Numbered from the stretch's first letter, positions 6,950 through 14,371 are shown. The stretch: DNA of 16,532 nucleotides from Pseudonocardiales bacterium (GCA_025465385.1 JAODNG010000262.1:1-16532), one strand, 5' to 3'. A program made the numbers and translations. The notes: a model not told the origin generated them from the letters alone.

Positions 6950-7351
6950 GTGCGGACCCAACGGCAAGTGGTGGACTACGCCTTGCAGCGGCGTGCGCTG
7001 CTGGCGGAGGTCTACGCCGGCCGCGTTGGGCTCGCCGAGGTTTGCGACGCGACGCCGTATCTACTGCGGGCGGCGAAATTCCACGGTGAGGCCAGCTCGA
7101 TCACCTGCCCGCTGTGCCGCAAGGAGTCCCTGACGCTGGTCTCGTGGGTGTACGGTGACGGCCTCAAACAGGCGGCCGGATCGGCCAGGACCGCCGACGA
7201 GTTGAGCCGGATGGCGACGCTTCACGACGAATTCAGTGTCTACGTCGTCGAGGTCTGCCGGACGTGCAGCTGGAACCACCTCGTGCAGTCATACGTCCTG
7301 GGAACCAGCGGTGTGAGTAGGCGATCCCGCCGGCGGACCGCAGCTGAGTAA
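6950..7351 (+). CDS. DUF5318 zinc-knuckle protein (Rv0049-like)
   Basis: A 133-residue protein conserved in mycobacteria and relatives upstream of ponA1; its function is unknown. Conserved blocks are QRQVVDYALQRRALLAEVYA, VCDATPYLLRAAKFHG, ITCPLCRKESLTLVSWVYG and VEVCRTCSWNHLVQSYVLG. The CPLC (53-56) and CRTC (103-106) pairs probably bind one zinc ion. The C-terminus is basic (RRSRRR). GTG 6950 is preferred because the recalled M. tuberculosis Rv0049 protein begins at the equivalent point and a -10 lies just upstream; GTG 6887 and ATG 6917 are open alternatives without clear ribosome-binding sites. It is divergent from the PadR operon and 84 bases ahead of ponA1, so it may share the ponA1 transcript. 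Confidence 0.85.
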   Translation: MRTQRQVVDYALQRRALLAEVYAGRVGLAEVCDATPYLLRAAKFHGEASSITCPLCRKESLTLVSWVYGDGLKQAAGSARTADELSRMATLHDEFSVYVVEVCRTCSWNHLVQSYVLGTSGVSRRSRRRTAAE

Positions 7352-7435
7352 GCCGTCTGGGCTGGGGTTATCCGCGGAAGGCGGTCCCTGCTCGAACCCT
7401 CGGGATCGTAGTAACGGTCTGGGAGAGGACAACGC

Positions 7436-9769
7436 GTGACCGACCAGCGAGATGACAGCGGTCGACCAATCAGGCGGACGCCGGCCGAGCCGGCAATCAG
7501 GCGGACGCCGTCGCTTCCCCAGGGCGAGCCCGAGCTGCTCACCCACCCAGCGACGCCGGTCGCTGGACGTCCGGTTGGCAGCGGTGGCGGGTATGGCTAT
7601 CGGTACGACGACGGCGATGTGCCGCCGTCGAATTGGGCCGGACAGCCGGCTTGGCGAACCCGCTGGCTGCGAGCGCGCAAGTTCGTTTTCGCCGGTCTGC
7701 TACTGGCCATCCTGATGCCGGTGCTCGCCTTTTTCGCCGGTTGGCTGTTTCTCAGCGTGCCGTCCCCGGCGGCGCTGGCGGCGCAACGCAAGCAAATCAC
7801 CACGATCATGGCCAGCGACGGGACCACCGAGATCGGCCGTTACGTGCCTGAGGAAGGCAACCGGATTCCGGTCAGTCTCGCGCAGGTGCCGATGCGGGTG
7901 CAGAACGCGGTACTGGCCGCTGAGGACCGCAGCTTCCGATCCAACCCTGGATTCGACATCACCGGCATCGCCCGGGCGACGTGGAAGCAGCTCACCGGCG
8001 GCAGCGGCGGTGGGTCCACGATCACTCAGCAGTACATCAAGGTGGCCACCGGCCACGACGAGTACAGCATTTTTCGGAAATTCCGCGAGGTGATCGTCGC
8101 CGCCAAGCTGACCAAGCAGGAGTCGAAGGACCGGATCCTGGAGGACTACCTCAATACGATCTACTTCGGTCGCGGGGCGTACGGCATCCAGGCCGCCAGC
8201 CAGGCGTACTTCGGAAAGAACGTGCAGAATCTGACCGTCTCCGAGGCGGCGGTGCTGGCCGGCGCGATCCGGTCCCCGTCCCGGCTGGATCCGGCCAAGA
8301 ATCTGGCGCAGGCCCAAGCTCGGTGGAACTCCGTGCTCGACGGGATGGTCGAGCAGGGCTGGCTGTCCCCCACCGATCGGACTGTCGGGCTGTACCCGAT
8401 CACCTTGCCGCCGAGCCAAGCCCCGGGAGCGCCGACTGATGACCGGGCGCACATCGTTGACCGCGTGATGGATGAGCTGGACAAGCAAGGCATTACTCGT
8501 GACCAGCTGGCCGTCAACGGTGGTCGAATTACTACGACCATCGATTCCCGCGCCCAGCAGTTGGCCCGCGACGCCGTGGTCACCGAGCTGCGCGGGCAGC
8601 CGAACAACTTGCACTCCTCACTGGTCGCGATCGACCCACGCAGCGGAGGGGTGATCGCTTACTACGGTGGATCGGCTGGGGACGGCTTCGACCTGGCCGG
8701 CGGGCCGGCATGGAACCCTGGATCGGCGTTCAAACCGTTCACCATGTTGGCCGCGCTGGAGCGCGACATCGGCATGTACTCGGACTACTCCGGCGAGTCG
8801 CCGGTGGTCATCGACGGTCTGTCCTACGCCAACTCCGAGAGCCGCAACTACCCCCAGCTGTCCTTGAAGGAGGCGATGACCCAGTCGGTCAACACCGCCT
8901 TCGTGCGGCTGGCCCAGGACGTGGGACCCACAGCGATCCGGGACGCCGCGATCCAGGCCGGAATTCCCACCGAGATCAACGGCAAGCCCTCCATGGCTGA
9001 GCCGGACAGCGGGGCACCTGCGCTCGGAATCACGCTCGGCCAGTACCCGGTGCATACGATCGACATGGCCAGCGCCTATGCGACCTTCGCTGCCGACGGG
9101 ATGCGGCATGAGTCCTTTTTCGTCCGCCAATACGCCAACGCCCGGGGCACCGTCGAGTACGAGCACCTAGACAAGCCACAACCCGCCTTCGACCGGGCCG
9201 ACCCCGAGCGAAACACGCAACTGGCCCGCAACGTCACCGCGACGATGACCGACGTCGCGCGCAGCTCACAGATCCCGTTGGCGGGTGGCCGTCAGGTGGC
9301 CGCCAAGACCGGCACCCACCAGCTTGGCAACACCGGCCGCAACTCCGCCGCCTGGACGGTCGGGTACACCCCTTCGATATCCACCGCCGTTTGGGTGGGT
9401 GACCCGGCTAACACTGCGCTGAAGAACTCCACCGGTGGTGACGTCTTCGGCCGCGGCGTGCCTGGCGCGATCTGGCAGCGGTTCATGAATTCCTACCTGA
9501 CAGGCGCCCCGATGGAGGTCTTCGCCCCGTTCACACTGATCGGTCCGGCCGCGCCACCACCACCGGTTGTCGTGCAGCCGAACCCGCAGCCGACCCGCAA
9601 GCCGCGCAACACCACGCCGTCGGCAACGCCCGAACCGAACGTCGACGGCTTCGGGCCGATACTGATCGACCCTTCGACGAAGCCGACGAGACCCCAGCAC
9701 AACGGGTGCTTCCCGTTCTGTGATGCGCCGGCACCGGGCGATAACGGACAGGACAATCAGGGAGGCTGA
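7436..9769 (+). CDS. ponA1: bifunctional penicillin-binding protein PonA1
   Basis: A 777-residue class A PBP that polymerises lipid II glycan strands and crosslinks their peptides on the outer face of the membrane. Domain order: cytoplasmic tail (1-80, Pro/Arg/Thr-rich); one membrane anchor (83-107); GT51 glycosyltransferase (about 120-310) with catalytic E163 in AAEDRSF, then GGSTITQQY and LNTIYFGRGAYGIQ; and a transpeptidase (about 390-670) with S430-A-F-K433, S484-V-N486 and K624-T-G626. The tail after about residue 695 is Pro-rich and ends in a CFPFC pair and a Gly/Asp stretch; there is no PASTA domain. GTG 7436 follows GGAGAGG by 7 bases. A 9-codon duplication lies in the cytoplasmic tail. 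The Thr-Pro sites there could be targets of PknB-type kinases, as reported for mycobacterial PonA1. It abuts the GT87 gene. Confidence 0.96.
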   Translation: MTDQRDDSGRPIRRTPAEPAIRRTPSLPQGEPELLTHPATPVAGRPVGSGGGYGYRYDDGDVPPSNWAGQPAWRTRWLRARKFVFAGLLLAILMPVLAFFAGWLFLSVPSPAALAAQRKQITTIMASDGTTEIGRYVPEEGNRIPVSLAQVPMRVQNAVLAAEDRSFRSNPGFDITGIARATWKQLTGGSGGGSTITQQYIKVATGHDEYSIFRKFREVIVAAKLTKQESKDRILEDYLNTIYFGRGAYGIQAASQAYFGKNVQNLTVSEAAVLAGAIRSPSRLDPAKNLAQAQARWNSVLDGMVEQGWLSPTDRTVGLYPITLPPSQAPGAPTDDRAHIVDRVMDELDKQGITRDQLAVNGGRITTTIDSRAQQLARDAVVTELRGQPNNLHSSLVAIDPRSGGVIAYYGGSAGDGFDLAGGPAWNPGSAFKPFTMLAALERDIGMYSDYSGESPVVIDGLSYANSESRNYPQLSLKEAMTQSVNTAFVRLAQDVGPTAIRDAAIQAGIPTEINGKPSMAEPDSGAPALGITLGQYPVHTIDMASAYATFAADGMRHESFFVRQYANARGTVEYEHLDKPQPAFDRADPERNTQLARNVTATMTDVARSSQIPLAGGRQVAAKTGTHQLGNTGRNSAAWTVGYTPSISTAVWVGDPANTALKNSTGGDVFGRGVPGAIWQRFMNSYLTGAPMEVFAPFTLIGPAAPPPPVVVQPNPQPTRKPRNTTPSATPEPNVDGFGPILIDPSTKPTRPQHNGCFPFCDAPAPGDNGQDNQGG

Positions 9770-11290
9770 TTGGGCCCGGCGGTGTCCCAGCGCGTGGTAC
9801 CTAGCTGGACCGATCCCGTGGTGGCGCGAGCCAGCCGGATCGTCGGCGGTCCGCTGGGTCGGCATGCGCTGCTGGGTCGGCAATGGTTCTGGACGCCGCT
9901 GCGGGTGATCCTGTTGTTCGCGACGATCACCCTGGCGTTGGGCTGGTTGGTCAAGGTGCCCTGTCTGCAGACCTACCGCGACAGCGCTGGCGCGCAGCAG
10001 GTGGATTGGCGCGACGGCCGTCAGTACCTGGCGATGTGCTACTCCGACACTGTCCCGCTCTACACCGCGGAACGGCTGAACCTGCCGGGACTGTCCGGAT
10101 TCCCGTACGCCACCTCGTGGATCGAGCATCGGGGCGAGCCCGGGCAGCAGGTGCGCTACATGGAGTACCCGGTGCTCACCGGCCTCTACCAATGGGTCGC
10201 CGCCAAGGCCGCCCAGACCTGGGTAGCCATCGGGAGCTCCGGCTGGCTCCCCACCTCGGCACCCGCCATAGTCTATTTCAACATCAGCGCGGTCGGGCTG
10301 GCCGTGGCGTGGTTGCTGACCGTCTGGGCGCTGGTAGGGCTATCCCGGCGACGACCGTGGGATGCCGCGCTGGCCGCGTTGTCGCCGTTGGTGGTGGTAC
10401 ACGCGTTCACCAACTTCGATGCGCTGGCCACCGCGCTGGCCACCGTCGGGCTGCTGGCCTGGGCCCGGCGTCGACCGGTGCTCGCCGGCGTGCTGATCGG
10501 ACTTGGTGCGGCCACCAAGCTCTACCCGCTGTTTTTTCTGGGCCCCATCCTGCTGTTGTGCCTGCGGGCCGGGCAGTTGCGTGCCGGGCTGCAGGCGACC
10601 GCTGCCGCGGCAGCGGCCTGGGCGCTGATCAACCTGCCGGTGGCGATCCTGTTTCCCGCGGGATGGGCGGAATTCTTCCGGCTCAACAGCCGGCGCGGTG
10701 CCGATCCGGACACGTTGTACACCGTCGTATCCACCTTCACCGGTTGGCCTGGTTTCGATGGGGTCCTGCAGCCCGGCCAGACGCCCCACGTGCTCAACTT
10801 GGTCAGCATGACGCTGTTCTTGCTGGCCTGTGCGGCGATCGCCTGGATCGCGATGGCCGCGCCGCGCCGTCCGCGACTGGCCCAGCTGTGCTTTCTGGTC
10901 ATATGCGCGTTCTTGCTCGTTAACAAGGTCTGGAGTCCGCAGTATTCGTTGTGGCTGGTGCCGCTCGCGGCGCTGGCAATCCCTCAATGGAAACCGGTGC
11001 TCGCGTGGATGATGCTCGATGCTCTGCTCTGGGCCCCCCGGATGGCCTACTATCTGGGCCCGGACCACAGGGGCTTGCCTGTCGAGCCGTTCCTCGGCGC
11101 CGTACTCATCCGTGACGCCGCGGTACTGCTGCTCGTAGTCCTGGTGCTGCGAGCCATCTGGCGTCCAGAACACGACCCGGTCCGGGTCGCCGGCGGCGAC
11201 GATCCTCACGGCGGCGTTCTCGACGGCGCCCCCGAAAGACTTCCGGCCGGCCCGACATGGAGACATATCCGGGTTTCAGCGACCTTATAG
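9770..11290 (+). CDS. GT87-type polytopic membrane glycosyltransferase (Rv0051-like)
   Basis: A 506-residue integral membrane protein of the DUF2029/GT87 group (GT-C fold), which uses polyprenyl-phosphate sugars, often mannose, to build envelope glycans outside the membrane. About ten hydrophobic segments are visible. A large first outer loop (about 65-150) contains YRDSAGAQQVDWRDGRQYLA and MEYPVLTGLYQW. GLGAATKLYPLFFLGPILLL in mid-protein is typical of the group. The acceptor is unknown. It starts directly after the ponA1 stop: TTG 9770 with GGGAGG ending 4 bases upstream; GTG 9782 is an alternative. Coupling to ponA1 suggests a shared envelope role. The last residues (TWRHIRVSATL) and the TAG are encoded by the palindrome at 11252-11312, so the native C-terminus appears replaced or extended. 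Confidence 0.85.
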   Translation: MGPAVSQRVVPSWTDPVVARASRIVGGPLGRHALLGRQWFWTPLRVILLFATITLALGWLVKVPCLQTYRDSAGAQQVDWRDGRQYLAMCYSDTVPLYTAERLNLPGLSGFPYATSWIEHRGEPGQQVRYMEYPVLTGLYQWVAAKAAQTWVAIGSSGWLPTSAPAIVYFNISAVGLAVAWLLTVWALVGLSRRRPWDAALAALSPLVVVHAFTNFDALATALATVGLLAWARRRPVLAGVLIGLGAATKLYPLFFLGPILLLCLRAGQLRAGLQATAAAAAAWALINLPVAILFPAGWAEFFRLNSRRGADPDTLYTVVSTFTGWPGFDGVLQPGQTPHVLNLVSMTLFLLACAAIAWIAMAAPRRPRLAQLCFLVICAFLLVNKVWSPQYSLWLVPLAALAIPQWKPVLAWMMLDALLWAPRMAYYLGPDHRGLPVEPFLGAVLIRDAAVLLLVVLVLRAIWRPEHDPVRVAGGDDPHGGVLDGAPERLPAGPTWRHIRVSATL

Positions 11291-11322
11291 CCCCGATATG
11301 TCTCCATGTCGGAGCTATAAGG
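11252..11322. repeat. long palindrome, copy 2, with nested alternative hairpin
   Basis: Arms at 11252-11273 and 11292-11312 pair over 21 positions with one bulged base. The arm (CCGACATGGAGACATAT then CCGGG or CGGG) differs from copy 1 (136-197) by only a few bases. The left arm and loop encode the end of the GT87 gene, whose stop is at 11288-11290. A second inverted repeat, CCTTATAGC (11283-11291) with GCTATAAGG (11314-11322), encloses exactly the right arm, so an alternative hairpin would compete with the main one. The position at a gene's 3' end suggests a terminator or RNA-stability role; no T tract follows. Confidence 0.75.
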
Positions 11323-11572
11323 CACGAATTGAGGTTGCGCTGAGTAGTCGGACTCGGCCGATCTTGGTCGCTAACTGGGGTCACGACGGTCGTCTCTGTA
11401 ACCTAGAAGGGGTGTTTGAGAGCTGTAGGCGCATCCGTTCAGTGCACAGTGAGTGCATAGCGTAACCACGATCTGCTGAAAGTGCTGGTTATCGTTACGG
11501 AGAGGCTCTAAGGTCGTTACTCTAACGTCACAACCGGGTACAGAGAGACACGTGAGCGACACGGAGGCACCT
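11323..11572 (+). promoter_or_regulatory. upstream region of the tail-anchored secreted protein gene
   Basis: This 250-base stretch has no supportable gene. It contains several TANNNT hexamers near 11490-11530 (for example TAAGGT, TACTCT and TAACGT), so a promoter there is likely but the exact one cannot be chosen. TGCAC-N5-GTGCA (11443-11457) is a perfect inverted repeat that could be a regulator site. GGAGG at 11563-11567 is the ribosome-binding site for ATG 11573. Confidence 0.4.
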
Positions 11573-12466
11573 ATGGGAGCACGAGCGAGGGTGACCACGG
11601 TTGCCGGCGCAGCCACGTTACTGTGCGCAGCCAGCACCTTTGGAGGGGCCTTGTCGGCCCTTGCCGCACCCTCCAACGTTTCCCCCCCTATTGCGGCTCT
11701 CGCCGCAGCTCCCGCACCGATGTTGGTGGGTGGCTGCGGTGACACGGTGAGAGGCGCCCCTGGTCAGCCGGTGGGCGTCCGGTTGGCCGGGCTTTCGGTG
11801 ATCGACGTCGGCTCGGTGCCTGCCACCGGGTCGAAGACGTTCGACGCCACACCTGCCGTACGCCAGGAGATGGGACCGTTGGCGCCGGTATGCAAGATCA
11901 GCGCTGAGCCGCTTGCTGGGCTCACAGATCCTGTGACGAAGATGCTCGGGCCCGCCGCCCCGTTGACCGGCGCGGTCGGAACCCTTCCAGTGCTGGGTAC
12001 GCCAGCGGCGCCAGGGGCACCCGCTGCTCGGCCGCCGGCAGCAGCACCTGCAGAGCAGCCGCAACCCAGCGCGGCGACGGCGCCAGCGCTGGCCTCTCCA
12101 GCGGCTGGTCCGTTCTTCGGCCCAATGATGCCAAGTGATTTCCCGTTCGCGCTTGGTCGGTACAACAGTGGGCTGCCCCGCTACAACTACGCCGAACTGT
12201 TGGCGATCGGTCGCCCGGGTGCGATGGGTCGGCTCTCCGCTGGCATGTTGACGGCCGACCTGTTCGGCACGCCACAGGTCAGCAACGGTTCGGGATCATT
12301 CGGCAAGCAAAGTGCCGCAGCCAACGACGTCGCAGCGGCTGGCCGTGCGACTGCGTTGCCTGCCAGCGGCGTGGAGCGGATCGCACTGCCGATCCTGGTG
12401 GCGGTACTGATGCTGGCGAGCGTCACCGCTGCGCTGCTGCGGGGCTGGGTCCTCGGGCGACGCTGA
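11573..12466 (+). CDS. secreted Ala/Pro-rich protein with C-terminal LPASG-type anchor
   Basis: A 297-residue protein of no family I recognise. It begins with a signal peptide (basic MGARARV, a hydrophobic stretch to about 30, a likely cleavage after SALAA). Two cysteines follow (GGCGD and PVCKI), which could form a disulfide, then an Ala/Pro-rich low-complexity region (about 130-185). The C-terminus has LPASG (262-266), a hydrophobic segment (270-289) and a basic tail ending GRR. This has the architecture of a sortase sorting signal, though ASG replaces the usual xTG; a plain tail anchor is the alternative. ATG 11573 has GGAGG 5 bases upstream and is preferred to GTG 11552. It lies between the GT87 gene and the rpsF operon on the same strand. 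Confidence 0.75.
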   Translation: MGARARVTTVAGAATLLCAASTFGGALSALAAPSNVSPPIAALAAAPAPMLVGGCGDTVRGAPGQPVGVRLAGLSVIDVGSVPATGSKTFDATPAVRQEMGPLAPVCKISAEPLAGLTDPVTKMLGPAAPLTGAVGTLPVLGTPAAPGAPAARPPAAAPAEQPQPSAATAPALASPAAGPFFGPMMPSDFPFALGRYNSGLPRYNYAELLAIGRPGAMGRLSAGMLTADLFGTPQVSNGSGSFGKQSAAANDVAAAGRATALPASGVERIALPILVAVLMLASVTAALLRGWVLGRR

Positions 12467-12479
12467 AGTTGCGCCTTTA

Positions 12480-12519
12480 AAGAGGCCGCCACGCGATTGT
12501 GATCGCGTGGCGGCCTCTT
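12480..12519 (+). terminator. perfect 18-bp hairpin, probable terminator before the rpsF operon
   Basis: Arms 12480-12497 and 12502-12519 pair perfectly over 18 bases around a TGTG loop (AAGAGGCCGCCACGCGAT in the left arm), starting 13 bases after the preceding stop codon. It is GC-rich with no T tract behind it, which is common for actinobacterial terminators. It insulates the upstream gene from the ribosomal protein operon. Confidence 0.85.
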
Positions 12520-12521
12520 GC

Positions 12522-12527
12522 TATCCT
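12522..12527 (+). promoter_or_regulatory. candidate -10 of the rpsF operon promoter
   Basis: TATCCT fits the TANNNT -10 hexamer and lies 2 bases past the terminator stem. A TTGTGA in the loop of that hairpin (12497-12502) could act as a -35, but the 19-base spacer is long. Transcription from here would give a leader of about 135 bases. Confidence 0.4.
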
Positions 12528-12576
12528 GAACAGCGTTGCCGTGCCACTGTTCGTCGCGCGGCCAGAAGTGCGATTT

Positions 12577-12640
12577 GGCCGGCTCAGCCGGCATAGAGGC
12601 CGGCTCAGCCGGCTTCCTCCTGCCGCGGAGAGTCCGCGGC
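12577..12640 (+). promoter_or_regulatory. triple-hairpin leader of rpsF
   Basis: Three consecutive perfect hairpins precede rpsF. Two are a tandem duplication of the 16-mer GGCCGGCTCAGCCGGC (12577-12592 and 12598-12613), each folding as GCCGGC-TCA-GCCGGC. The third is GCCGCGGA-GAG-TCCGCGGC (12622-12640). Leaders of rpsF operons in many bacteria carry an RNA structure bound by the S6:S18 complex for feedback control, and both proteins are encoded in this operon. Whether this leader matches that motif cannot be settled by eye. Confidence 0.5.
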
Positions 12641-12669
12641 CGACAGTCCACAGGAGGTGAGTGGTCTTC

Positions 12670-12966
12670 ATGCGTCGTTACGAGATGATGGTCATCCTCG
12701 ATCCACAACTTGACGAGCGCACCGTGGCACCATCGCTGGACCAGTTCCTTGGCGTGGTGAAGACGCAGGGTGGCAGCATCGACAAGGTCGAGATCTGGGG
12801 CAAGCGCCGGTTGTCCTACGAGATCGACAAGCGCACCGAGGGAATCTACGCGGTAGTCGACATGTCCTGTACCCCCGCCGCCGTGGCCGAGCTCGACCGG
12901 CAGCTCTCGCTCAGTGAGTCCATCCTGCGCACCAAGGTGTTGCGGCGGGATTCGGGGAAGGGCTGA
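12670..12966 (+). CDS. rpsF: 30S ribosomal protein S6
   Basis: A 98-residue small-subunit protein that pairs with S18 on the platform of the 30S subunit. The sequence begins MRRYEMMVILDPQLDERTV and contains KVEIWGKRRLSYEI and EGIYAVVDMSC, and LRTKVLRRD at the end, all typical of actinobacterial S6. ATG 12670 was chosen by alignment with recalled mycobacterial S6; AGGAGG ends 12 bases upstream, a slightly long spacing. The GTG at 12661 would sit almost on the ribosome-binding site. It is the first gene of rpsF-ssb-rpsR-rplI; the ssb start follows the stop after a single base. Confidence 0.97.
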   Translation: MRRYEMMVILDPQLDERTVAPSLDQFLGVVKTQGGSIDKVEIWGKRRLSYEIDKRTEGIYAVVDMSCTPAAVAELDRQLSLSESILRTKVLRRDSGKG

Positions 12967-12967
12967 T

Positions 12968-13483
12968 ATGGCTGGCGACACGATCATCACGGTGATTGGA
13001 AACCTGACGGCTGACCCGGAGCTGCGGTTCACTCCATCCGGTGCGGCGGTGGCCAACTTTACGGTCGCCTCCACGCCGCGCACCTTCGACCGCCAAAGCG
13101 GCGAGTGGAAAGATGGTGAAGCGCTTTTCCTGCGGTGCAACATCTGGCGGCAAGCTGCGGAGAACACCGCTGAGTCGCTCACCCGAGGCATGCGTGTGAT
13201 CGTCAGCGGACGGCTGCGTCAGCGCTCCTTCGAAACTCGGGAGGGCGAGAAGCGGACCGTGATGGAGATGGAGGTCGACGAGGTCGGCCCTTCATTGCGC
13301 TACGCCACCGCCAAGGTCAACAAGGCGACCCGTCAGGGTGGGGCATCGGGTAGTGGTGGCTATGGCGCTTCGGGCTCCTCTGGCGGTTCCGCGGATGACC
13401 CCTGGAGCTCGGCTCCCCAGGCCGGTGCGCCCGCTGGATCCGGCAACGGCGCCGGCGGCTTCGACGACGAGCCCCCGTTCTGA
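12968..13483 (+). CDS. ssb: single-stranded DNA-binding protein
   Basis: A 171-residue SSB that coats single-stranded DNA in replication, recombination and repair. The OB fold fills residues 1-115 (TIITVIGNLTADPELRFTPS, FLRCNIWRQAAENTAESL, GMRVIVSGRLRQRSFETREG). A Gly/Ser/Ala-rich flexible linker follows, ending in the acidic DDEPPF tip that docks partner proteins. Length is close to M. tuberculosis SSB (164). ATG 12968 starts one base after the rpsF stop, with a GGGGAAGGG purine run inside the rpsF end as ribosome-binding site, so translation is probably coupled. Confidence 0.97.
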   Translation: MAGDTIITVIGNLTADPELRFTPSGAAVANFTVASTPRTFDRQSGEWKDGEALFLRCNIWRQAAENTAESLTRGMRVIVSGRLRQRSFETREGEKRTVMEMEVDEVGPSLRYATAKVNKATRQGGASGSGGYGASGSSGGSADDPWSSAPQAGAPAGSGNGAGGFDDEPPF

Positions 13484-13537
13484 CCTTTCCTTCACTCATA
13501 AGACTTCAGGCGCCACCCACTCAGGAGTATCTCAGTC

Positions 13538-13774
13538 ATGGCTAAGCCGCCAGTACGCAAGCCGAAGAAGAAGATCTGCATCTTCTGCAAGGACAAAGAC
13601 ACCGCAATCGACTACAAAGACACCGGACTGCTGCGGAAGTACATCTCTGACCGGGGCAAGATCCGGGCCCGCCGGGTGACCGGTAACTGCAGCCAGCATC
13701 AGCGAGACGTCGCGGTCGCGGTGAAGAACGCCCGCGAGGTCGCGCTGCTGCCCTACACCTCGACCGCACGCTGA
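13538..13774 (+). CDS. rpsR: 30S ribosomal protein S18, zinc-binding (C+) form
   Basis: A 78-residue S18, the partner of S6 on the 30S platform. The core KDTGLLRKYISDRGKIRARR, VTGNCSQHQRDVAVAVKNAR and the end EVALLPYTSTAR are diagnostic. It keeps the zinc ligands C14, C17, C51 and H54, so it is the C+ paralog expressed when zinc is plentiful; mycobacteria also carry a Zur-controlled C- paralog elsewhere. It is shorter at the N-terminus than the M. tuberculosis RpsR1 I recall and resembles the short form of nocardiae and rhodococci. The ribosome-binding site is CAGGAG, about 10 bases before the ATG. Confidence 0.96.
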   Translation: MAKPPVRKPKKKICIFCKDKDTAIDYKDTGLLRKYISDRGKIRARRVTGNCSQHQRDVAVAVKNAREVALLPYTSTAR

Positions 13775-13795
13775 TACCGGGGAAGAGGCGACCAC

Positions 13796-14254
13796 GTGAA
13801 GATCATCCTCACTGCTGATGTCCCACAGCTGGGCGGCCCCGGCGATCTCGTTGTAGTTAAAGACGGTTATGCCCGCAACTACTTGCTTCCCCAACGGTTC
13901 GCCATCGCGGCTACCAAGGGTGCGGAGAAGCAGGTGGCCACGATCCGGCGGGCCCAACAAGCCCGGCAGGTCCGCGATCTCGACCATGCTCGCGAGATCG
14001 CCGGCAGGCTCTCGAGCCTGGGCACCGTTTCGGTGACGGCCAAGGCCGCCCGCTCCGGTGGCAAGCTGTTCGGCTCAGTCACCGCGGCCGACGTTGTCGA
14101 CGCCGTCCGCTCGGCCGGTGGTCCCTCGCTGGACAGGCGTGCGGTGGACCTCGGCGGCCATATCAAAGCCACTGGCAAGTATGAGATGACCGTGCGGCTG
14201 CACCCGGAGGTCTCCGTGACCGTCCCGTTTGAGATCACCACCGCCGCCCGCTGA
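13796..14254 (+). CDS. rplI: 50S ribosomal protein L9
   Basis: A 152-residue large-subunit protein with two globular domains joined by a long helix; it helps maintain reading frame during translation. The N-terminal signature is GGPGDLVVVKDGYARNYLLP; the central helix (about 40-78) is rich in Arg, Lys and Ala, and the C-terminal domain includes GKLFGSVTAADVVDAV and ATGKYEMTVRLHPEVSV. Length equals M. tuberculosis L9. The GTG start has GGGGAAGAGG upstream and follows the rpsR stop by 21 bases, making it the last gene of the operon. Confidence 0.97.
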   Translation: MKIILTADVPQLGGPGDLVVVKDGYARNYLLPQRFAIAATKGAEKQVATIRRAQQARQVRDLDHAREIAGRLSSLGTVSVTAKAARSGGKLFGSVTAADVVDAVRSAGGPSLDRRAVDLGGHIKATGKYEMTVRLHPEVSVTVPFEITTAAR

Positions 14255-14304
14255 GCTCCATTCGCACCGCGAGAAATCCCGGCGCAGTAGCGCCGTAGCA
14301 CAGT

Positions 14305-14371
14305 GTCGTGAACTCGACAGGATCGACTTTCCACACGTTCACCTGGACGTCGATAGCGTCGAGTTCACGAC
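14305..14371. repeat. 23-base interrupted inverted repeat
   Basis: Arms at 14305-14327 and 14349-14371 each consist of a 14-base perfect block (GTCGTGAACTCGAC and its complement), three unmatched bases, and a further 6-base match (ATCGAC/GTCGAT), around a 21-base centre. It lies 50 bases after the rplI stop. It may be a terminator, a small palindromic element or a miniature mobile element; it is unrelated in sequence to the palindromes at 136 and 11252. Confidence 0.75.

Noticed and set aside
7700..8614. A 304-codon open frame on the - strand inside ponA1
   Set aside because: It is an antisense shadow of ponA1, whose catalytic motifs are unmistakable.
9266..10192. A 308-codon open frame on the - strand across the ponA1/GT87 junction
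   Set aside because: It is antisense to two recognised genes, has a His/Arg-rich product and no family resemblance.
12187..13191. A 334-codon open frame on the - strand opposite rpsF and ssb
   Set aside because: It is antisense to rpsF and ssb and crosses the terminator and leader; the product is low complexity.
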